Made by a program: the position numbers and the translations under genes. Shown here piece by piece: positions 57,861-64,000 of a DNA stretch of 64,000 nucleotides (the first letter of the stretch is position 1; each line of letters starts with the position of its first letter). This DNA is from CAIVVT01 sp052145115 (GTDB lineage: Bacteria; Acidobacteriota; Terriglobia; Bryobacterales; Bryobacteraceae): assembly GCA_052145115.1 (NCBI GenBank), contig JBKQPG010000054.1:1-64000 (forward strand). The letters are read 5' to 3'. The notes under the pieces were generated by a model. It was given only the letters and a program-made list of their open reading frames with translations, made no database searches and had not been told where the DNA came from.

Positions 57861-60800
57861 ATGCGACACTCAATCACAACCGCGCTGGCCGGATTCGCGT
57901 TGCTGGCGCTGGTTTGCTTACTTCCCTCAACTTCTCGAGCGCAGGACCCGCACGCCACCATTACCGGCACTGTGACCGACCCCAGTGGCGCGGTGGTCCC
58001 TGGCGCTGCGATTGAAGTAACAAACAAAGCCACGGGCGCGATTGCCAGGACAGTGGGCAACGAATCCGGCGCATTTCTAATCCCCTACCTGGCGTCCGGC
58101 CAGTATAGATTGGCCGCCAGCAAAGCAGGGTTTAAGACATATGTTCAGACAGATATCGAACTGCGGGTGGCGGACACGGTGGAACTGAACGTCCGCCTGC
58201 AGATGGGCCAATCCAAGGAATCGATCCAGGTGGTGGCCTCGGCGGAGATACTGCAGGCCACCGACGCGAGCCAGAGCGCGACCATCAGCAAGGCCGAGCT
58301 GGACGAGATTCCGATCCAGGGCGGTTCCGCGCTGGAGCTGCTGACGTTCGCGCCGGGGATGTCCAAACAAGGCGAGCTGAGGACGCCCTATCCGGCCTGG
58401 AACAACGGGCTGACGATGATCAGCTCGAACGGTGCCGGCCTGGCGCACAACGACATCACGCTGGATGGCGTGGCCAATGAGAGCGTCGGGGGGCCGGGGC
58501 AGAACGGCGCGGCGAACGGGTACACGCGGCCCGCCATCAGCCTCTCCAGCTACGCGGTGGAAGAGATGAAGATCCAGACCAATGTGTACGACGCGACGCA
58601 GGGCCACACGTCAGGCGCGGTGTTCAACATGGTCAGCCGCTCGGGGACGAATGCCTTCCACGGCGAGGCGCACTACCAGTTCTACCCCGCCTCGCTGGCT
58701 GCGGAGAACCCATTCAACCGCTCCTATGTCTACTACAACAGCGCCGAGCAGTACCGTTGGGGCTTCTCCGTAGGCGGGCCCGTTCTGCTGCCGAAGATCT
58801 ATAACGGCCGCAACAAGACCTTCTGGTTTTTCACGATGGAAAAACACCCCTTCAAGACGCCGACTTCGAGCCAGGATTCGGTCCCGACGACAGCGGAAAG
58901 GCAAGGCGATTTCTCGGCGCTTCTGGCGGTGGGCAGCCAGTACCAGATCTACGATCCGCTGTCGATCCAGGATCACCCCGACCTGAGCCGCTCGCCGTTT
59001 CCGGGCAACCTGATCCCGGCGGACCGGATCAGCGCGGTGGCGACGAACGTCCTGAAGTACATTAACGCGCCGAATAATACGCAAGGCGTGAGCCCGGATG
59101 GGCAGGGCAACTACATCTGGGTGGATCCACAAGTCGACACTTACGACACGTACAGCACGCGCGCCGATCACTATTTCTCGGAGCGGCACCGGCTCATGGG
59201 CCGCTTCAGTTGGGACCGGTGGTTCGAGGGCTGGGGCGACACCTATGGCAACGGCACGGCCGGCGAGCGGCAGCTTCGCAGCTCGTACGTGGGCGCGCTC
59301 GACGACATCTACACGTTCTCGCCGACGGTGGTGCTGGACGTGAAACTGGGAATCACTTATCAGAAATACGACGACGGCCCGAAGGTATCCGGAGTGGACT
59401 ATGGCGCCTTGGGCTTCTCGCAGCAGATGACGAGCCTGATCACCAAGTCCAGCGCCATCTTCCCGGACATCAGCTTCGGTGACGTGTTCGACAATATCGG
59501 CGGGACCGCGGGCTATTACGATAACAACGTCAATGAGACGCTGAGCGGAACGTTGAGCTGGCAGAAGGGCAAGCACAGCCTTCGGTTCGGGTCTGAAATC
59601 CGCAACTGGATGGAGAGCCACCTCAGCACCTCCGGCGTAACTGCTCCATTCATCAATTTCGGCAGCGCCTACACCAGCGGCCCGCTGCCCACATCCAATC
59701 CCGCACCCGTGGGCCAGGGCTTCGCCTCGTTTCTGCTCGGCGTCCCGAGCAATGCATCGATGAGCGTCGCCAGCCCGTTCACGGCCAACTACAAGTGGGG
59801 CGCGCTGTTTGTCCAGGACGACTGGAGAGTAACGCCCAAGCTGACGCTCAATCTGGGCATCCGTTGGGAGCTGGAACTGCCGACTACGGAGCGCTACGAC
59901 CGCATGGAGATCGGTTTTGATCCCGGTGCCACGCCGAGCTTCGCCTCAGCGGCTGAAGCGGCCTACGCCGCCACGGGCTACGCAGCGAATGCGGCGGCGA
60001 TCGGGGCCGCGGCGAATCTCAGTTCCTCGCAGGCGGCGACGCTGGCGAGCTGGGTGTCCGCATTTCCGTCCACCTATAATGTCAGCGGCGGTTACATTTA
60101 CGCCGGTCCCGGCAACCGCGGCATGTGGCAGACCGACTGGAAGGAGTTCCTTCCGCGCTTCGGCTTGGCCTACCAGCTGGACAACAAGACCGTGATCCGC
60201 GGCGGCGCGGGCATCTTCTACGACTCACTCGGCGTGGGCCGCAACCAACTGCCGGTTCAGGACGGCTTCACGCGCAACACCTACGTCAACTCGTCGGTGG
60301 ATGGCGGCGTAAGTTTCGTGAACAGCCTCGACAATCCGTTCCCCAACGGTCTGCTTCCGGCGGTAGGAAGCTCGTTGGGGGCCGACCTGGACGCCGGCAA
60401 CGGCATCTTCGTGGGCTATGTCAACGCCAAGGAACCCTATTCGGTGCATTGGTCTTTCGGCTTCCAACGCGAACTGCCGGGCAAGCTCGTGCTCGACGCC
60501 AGCTATGTCGGGGCCCGGAGCGTCAACCTGCCGGTGACCGACGGATGCTACATTTCGGGCGTCCCGTGCACCAATCTCGACCTGCTGCCGCAAAAGTACC
60601 TTTCGACGTCGCCCGTTTACGACGGAGACAACCTGGCGGTGCTCACCGCGCGCGTCCCCAATCCTTACGCGGGCATCAGCGCCATGCCGAACCTCAACGG
60701 CGCCACCGTCCCCTTGATGCAGTTGCTTCAGCCGTACACGCAATTCAGCAGCATTGAGGGCGTCACGACGGGCGGCACGAGCATGTTCCACTCTCTGCAG

Positions 60801-61469
60801 TCGCGCCTCGAGCGCCGCTTCAACCGGGGCTTTACCGTCTCGGGCAACTTCACGTGGCAGCGCGAAATGGACCGCACCACCTACCTCAATGGCGGCGACG
60901 CAAATCCCACCAACATGATCAACGGCGCCGACCCGGGCCTCGTGTTCAACGGCATCTTCGTGTATGAGCTGCCGTTCGGCAAAGGCCGGCGGTTCGGCAG
61001 CTCCTGGCACGGTCCGCTGAACTGGGCGCTCGGCGAGTGGCAGGTTTCGGGTACCACGAAGTGGCAGCAGGGCTTCCCGGTTTCGCTCACTGACCTGTTG
61101 CTGATGCCCGGCGAGACGCTGCGCGACCTCAACGGCCAGCGCGACCCGAACAACTTCTTCAACGTCGCGGCGCTGAACACCGATACGTCCCTGCAACCGG
61201 GTTGGGACCATCTGCGGACGCTGCCTCAATCGGTCAGTTATCTGCGCGGCCCCGCGATGTGGACCTCCGACGGAGCCATCAGCAAGAAGGTGACCATCGC
61301 GGAGCGGGTCAAGGGCGAGTTCCGCTTCGAGAGCTACAACGCGATGAACCACCCCAACCTCTGGCCGTGGATGACGATCAGCTCCGCCAATCCCTACGGC
61401 GCGCAATACAACCGCGAATACAACGGCTTGCCGCGCACTTTCGAGTTTAGCCTGAGGACGACGTTCTAG
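57861..61469 (+). CDS. Cna-B/TonB-type outer-membrane receptor
   Basis: 1,202 residues with a signal peptide, then a carboxypeptidase-regulatory/Cna-B-like domain (ATITGTVTDPSGAVVPGAAIEV, about 35-110), a plug-like region with the residues GGSALELLTFAPGMSKQGELRT and then a beta-barrel rich in Asn, Gly and aromatic residues. The last residue is Phe (LRTTF), typical of outer-membrane barrels. Such receptors are abundant in Acidobacteriota and are thought to import oligosaccharides or peptides. ATG at 57861 has AGGAGGT 10 bp upstream. No TonB box was identified with confidence. Confidence 0.85.
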   Translation: MRHSITTALAGFALLALVCLLPSTSRAQDPHATITGTVTDPSGAVVPGAAIEVTNKATGAIARTVGNESGAFLIPYLASGQYRLAASKAGFKTYVQTDIELRVADTVELNVRLQMGQSKESIQVVASAEILQATDASQSATISKAELDEIPIQGGSALELLTFAPGMSKQGELRTPYPAWNNGLTMISSNGAGLAHNDITLDGVANESVGGPGQNGAANGYTRPAISLSSYAVEEMKIQTNVYDATQGHTSGAVFNMVSRSGTNAFHGEAHYQFYPASLAAENPFNRSYVYYNSAEQYRWGFSVGGPVLLPKIYNGRNKTFWFFTMEKHPFKTPTSSQDSVPTTAERQGDFSALLAVGSQYQIYDPLSIQDHPDLSRSPFPGNLIPADRISAVATNVLKYINAPNNTQGVSPDGQGNYIWVDPQVDTYDTYSTRADHYFSERHRLMGRFSWDRWFEGWGDTYGNGTAGERQLRSSYVGALDDIYTFSPTVVLDVKLGITYQKYDDGPKVSGVDYGALGFSQQMTSLITKSSAIFPDISFGDVFDNIGGTAGYYDNNVNETLSGTLSWQKGKHSLRFGSEIRNWMESHLSTSGVTAPFINFGSAYTSGPLPTSNPAPVGQGFASFLLGVPSNASMSVASPFTANYKWGALFVQDDWRVTPKLTLNLGIRWELELPTTERYDRMEIGFDPGATPSFASAAEAAYAATGYAANAAAIGAAANLSSSQAATLASWVSAFPSTYNVSGGYIYAGPGNRGMWQTDWKEFLPRFGLAYQLDNKTVIRGGAGIFYDSLGVGRNQLPVQDGFTRNTYVNSSVDGGVSFVNSLDNPFPNGLLPAVGSSLGADLDAGNGIFVGYVNAKEPYSVHWSFGFQRELPGKLVLDASYVGARSVNLPVTDGCYISGVPCTNLDLLPQKYLSTSPVYDGDNLAVLTARVPNPYAGISAMPNLNGATVPLMQLLQPYTQFSSIEGVTTGGTSMFHSLQSRLERRFNRGFTVSGNFTWQREMDRTTYLNGGDANPTNMINGADPGLVFNGIFVYELPFGKGRRFGSSWHGPLNWALGEWQVSGTTKWQQGFPVSLTDLLLMPGETLRDLNGQRDPNNFFNVAALNTDTSLQPGWDHLRTLPQSVSYLRGPAMWTSDGAISKKVTIAERVKGEFRFESYNAMNHPNLWPWMTISSANPYGAQYNREYNGLPRTFEFSLRTTF

Positions 61470-61493
61470 CTGCTGCGGATGAGTCGCAGCAGC
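61469..61493 (+). terminator. Hairpin directly after the receptor gene
   Basis: GCTGCTGCG and CGCAGCAGC, perfect 9-bp arms around GATGAGT, starting on the last base of the receptor's stop codon. No T-run follows. Confidence 0.5.
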
Positions 61494-61631
61494 GAGGCGA
61501 TGACCGTCGGCCGCGTGAGGGCGCTCAGGTTGCTCATTGAGCACGATAGGAAGACGCAGCGGTCAACATAAGCGTGTGGAGCAGGCCAGGCCCACCGTGC
61601 GCCGGGCTTGGCCTGTCATTTTCGAGGTCCC

Positions 61632-62861
61632 ATGAAACGACTCTGTCTGAGTTTTGCCTTTCTCCTCGCCGCCGGACTCGTCGCCGGTCTGGCGGACTTC
61701 GAAGGCGCCAAAGATACATTCCTGCCATGGGAGGGCGGCGCTGCCTACTACGGCCGGTGGGTGGACGGCCCGCCCGCCGACCCGGGTTTCTTTCCGGTCA
61801 GCGTCTGGTACCAGCGCCCCAGCAACGCCGCCCGCTACAAAGCGATCGGAGTGAATCAATACGTGGGTCCGATTGACCCCGGCTCAGGCGAGGGTCTGGA
61901 GCTTCTCGGGCACGCCGGCATGCCGTTGTTCGGCTTGCGGAGCGTGGCCGTGCCGGCGGGTGCGGACCCGCGCATCCTGTGCGGCTGGTTCCTCTTCGAT
62001 GAGCCCGACAACGCGCAGGAGATGCCGGGCGGAGGCTATGGCCCCTGCCTCTCTCCCGGCAGCACGCTGCAAGGTTACAAGGAGATCCGGGCTGCGGACC
62101 CGACCCGTCCGGTGTTGTTGAATCTCGGCCAGGCTGTGGCCAATGAAGGCTGGATCGGCCGGGGCGAGGCGTGCGCGGGCCACTGGGAACAATACCCGCA
62201 ATACGTCGAGGCGGCCGACATCGTGGCGTTTGACTTTTATCCGGTGAATGAGCGGCTTCCGCTGTGGTGGGTGGGCAAGGGCGTCGACCGCCTGCGCAAA
62301 TGGGCACGCTACCGCAAGCCGGTCTGGAATTGGATCGAAACCACGTCTTACGACGGAGGCCCCAAACCTGCGCCGGCCGAGATCAAGGCCGAGGTTTGGA
62401 TGTCGATCATCCACGGCTCGATGGGCATAGGCTACTTCTGCCATCGATTCAAGCCGACGTTAAATGACGCAGCCCCACTGGATGACCCTCCCATACGGCA
62501 GGCTCTCGCCACGATCAACGCCCAGATCCGTGAACTGGCCCCTGTCCTCAACACGCCCTCTGTGGCCAACGGTGTCGAGGTGACCTCGTCCCGGGCCGGC
62601 GTGCCGGTGGACCGCATGCTAAAGCGGTATGCGGGGGCGACCTACCTGTTCGCCGTCGGCGCGCGACCGACCGGCCGCGTCCATGCAACGTTCGAGCTGC
62701 GCGATTGCCCTGCGGCCGTGACGGCGACGGTGCTGGGAGAAGGACGGACGCTCCCAGTTAAGGATGGGAGGCTCGCGGACACCTTCGACTCCTATCAAGT
62801 GCACCTGTATCGCGTGCCGTTTGTCCCGGCGGGGCTGCCAACGCGGCCCGATCAACGGTAG
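61632..62861 (+). CDS. Secreted glycosidase-like protein, unassigned family
   Basis: 409 residues with a signal peptide (MKRLCLSFAFLLAAGLVAG). The central part looks like a TIM-barrel hydrolase: GWFLFDEPDNAQ and VWNWIETTSYDGG (candidate acid/base and nucleophile positions), followed by a beta-sandwich. I cannot name the CAZy family; GH42- or GH5-like is possible. It follows the receptor gene and may process imported sugars. Confidence 0.6.
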   Translation: MKRLCLSFAFLLAAGLVAGLADFEGAKDTFLPWEGGAAYYGRWVDGPPADPGFFPVSVWYQRPSNAARYKAIGVNQYVGPIDPGSGEGLELLGHAGMPLFGLRSVAVPAGADPRILCGWFLFDEPDNAQEMPGGGYGPCLSPGSTLQGYKEIRAADPTRPVLLNLGQAVANEGWIGRGEACAGHWEQYPQYVEAADIVAFDFYPVNERLPLWWVGKGVDRLRKWARYRKPVWNWIETTSYDGGPKPAPAEIKAEVWMSIIHGSMGIGYFCHRFKPTLNDAAPLDDPPIRQALATINAQIRELAPVLNTPSVANGVEVTSSRAGVPVDRMLKRYAGATYLFAVGARPTGRVHATFELRDCPAAVTATVLGEGRTLPVKDGRLADTFDSYQVHLYRVPFVPAGLPTRPDQR

Positions 62862-63078
62862 CGCTCTATGTCACTGAGTCCGCCACACCGTGGTGCCGTA
62901 GGCGGGGCTCAGGCCGTCGTCCACAGCCTGGCTAATCCAACACGCAACACGCCAAGCAGAGGGACCGCGCAGTTCACGGCTGATCGCGGTTGCCGGTTGC
63001 CGCCGGCTGGGCGCGGTCTGCGCGAGAGATGATTACGCCTGCGCCGCACGGGTGCCGCAGGCCATAAGAGGAGGAATC

Positions 63079-64000
63079 ATGAATTCACGCCGCACGTTCG
63101 TCAAGCAGGCCGCCGCAGGTCTGGGCGCGGTGGCGCTTTCCGGTTCGCGCGTTCTCGGCGCCAATGACCGCGTCCGCCTCGGCATGATCGGTCCCGGGTT
63201 CCGGGGACTCCAGTTGATCTGGTCGATGCGCGATCCGAACGCCGAGTTCGTGTCCTTCGCCGACGCCTGGTCCGGGCGCCTGGGGCCAGCCAAAGAAATG
63301 GCCAAGGCGCCACAGGCGAAGACGTATATGGACTATCGCCGGTTGCTCGATGACCCCTCCGTCGACGCAGTCATCATCGCCACGCCCCAGCATCTGCACT
63401 GCGAGCACTTCGTGGCGTCGCTCCAGGCCGGGAAGCACGTTTACCAGGAGAAGGCCATGGCGTTCAGCGTCGCCCATGCCAAGCGCATGCGCGAAGCGCG
63501 GCTGAACGCACATAAGCTCAGCGTCCAGATCGGGCATCAGGATTGCTCCTCCGGCCAGGTGGAAGACGCCTTGGGCATTCTGCGGACCGGTCGGGTCGGC
63601 AAGATCACCGAGATCCACTCCCATATGTACCGCAACACGCCACGCGGCAAGCCTCAGTGGGCGCGTCCCATCCCGCCGGACATGACCAACGCCTCTGTCG
63701 CCTGGAAGGCCTTCCTGGGCGAAAACCCGGACCGCCCTTTTGACGCCAATCGCTTCCTCAACTGGCGCTTCTTCTGGGACTACTCGGGCGGCAATTACTA
63801 CGAAAATATGTCCCACCAGTTGTGCTTCTGGTACAAGGTGCTGGAGCTGGGAATTCCCTCGCGCGTCTCTGCCAACGGCGGCGTCTTCCTGTGGAAGGAC
63901 GGCCGCGAAGTGCCCGACACCATGAACGCGGCGATGGTTCACTCCGAGGACCTGATGTTCACCTGGGACTCGGCCTTCGGCAACGACGAACTCAGCACGA
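63079..64000 (+). CDS. Gfo/Idh/MocA family oxidoreductase, Tat-exported, partial
   Basis: The first 307 or so residues are in the window; the gene continues past the right edge. The signal MNSRRTFVKQAAAGLGAVALSG is a twin-arginine type. The Rossmann loop is GMIGPGFRGL, and YQEKAMAF carries the catalytic Lys in a slightly altered EKP motif (EKA). FFWDYSGGNYYENMSHQLCFW resembles the gene at 34990. A GAGGAGGAATC ribosome site precedes the ATG. Confidence 0.85.
   Translation, partial: MNSRRTFVKQAAAGLGAVALSGSRVLGANDRVRLGMIGPGFRGLQLIWSMRDPNAEFVSFADAWSGRLGPAKEMAKAPQAKTYMDYRRLLDDPSVDAVIIATPQHLHCEHFVASLQAGKHVYQEKAMAFSVAHAKRMREARLNAHKLSVQIGHQDCSSGQVEDALGILRTGRVGKITEIHSHMYRNTPRGKPQWARPIPPDMTNASVAWKAFLGENPDRPFDANRFLNWRFFWDYSGGNYYENMSHQLCFWYKVLELGIPSRVSANGGVFLWKDGREVPDTMNAAMVHSEDLMFTWDSAFGNDELST

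Noticed and set aside
1..64000. CRISPR arrays, tRNA genes, intact transposases or prophage
   Set aside because: None seen; no regularly spaced repeats, no tRNA-like cloverleaf, no transposase or integrase motifs. The contractile genes are an operon of Tss type rather than a phage.

Overview
The window is high-GC bacterial chromosome with tightly packed genes. The gene content points to an Acidobacteriota member, most likely of the Bryobacter/Solibacter type. The main reasons are a 1,200-residue Cna-B/TonB-like outer-membrane receptor next to a winged-helix membrane regulator, three Tat-exported Gfo/Idh/MocA oxidoreductases, many carbohydrate-active enzymes, and regulators that join a winged helix to a TolB-like region and TPRs. 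This assignment comes from gene content; no rRNA, tRNA, CRISPR array or intact transposase is visible.

0-14.5 kb: divergent araB and araD (L-arabinose catabolism); a two-gene AmmeMemoRadiSam module with Memo and AMMECR1 fused; a five-gene minus-strand glycosylation cluster (GT4, TMTC-like membrane/TPR transferase, DUF2304, DPM1-like GT2, second GT2); then an aminotransferase and ATP-type PEP carboxykinase. A 154-bp sequence at the left edge recurs inverted at 14.2-14.36 kb inside a 950-bp gene-free stretch.

14.5-36.2 kb: nadE, a YncE/phosphoesterase protein and a GH57 enzyme form a minus-strand run. They are followed by a MATE transporter, a NodB-like protein that has lost its metal-binding histidines, Gfo/Idh/MocA enzymes, and a minus-strand run of BtpA, caspase, CPBP protease and a small membrane protein. 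Then come a winged-helix/TPR regulator, a Tat-exported glycosidase-like protein and a hexuronate-type MFS transporter.

36.2-54.6 kb is the most interesting part. A complete eukaryote-like ubiquitin-type conjugation set lies on the minus strand: E1-like ThiF protein, membrane-anchored protein with two RING-like Cys clusters, ubiquitin-like protein ending in Asn-Gly, and E2-like protein with an HPN motif and catalytic Cys. It is divergent, across a 49-bp gap, from a thirteen-gene type VI secretion (T6SS-like) contractile operon. That operon runs FHA membrane protein, VWA protein, TssB, TssC, a small unknown protein, two Hcp, TssE, TssF, TssG, TssK, ClpV, and a DUF1080-TPR-TM-FHA protein. No TssJ, TssL, TssM, VgrG or PAAR is visible. 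The ubiquitin-like gene is preceded by a 90-bp REPIN-like element flanked by a 24-bp repeat that copies its start codon region, and the E2 gene has a separate 44-bp tandem duplication of its own start.

54.6-64 kb: GH5 enzyme, winged-helix membrane regulator divergent from the large Cna-B/TonB-type receptor, a secreted glycosidase-like protein, and a Gfo/Idh/MocA gene cut by the window end.
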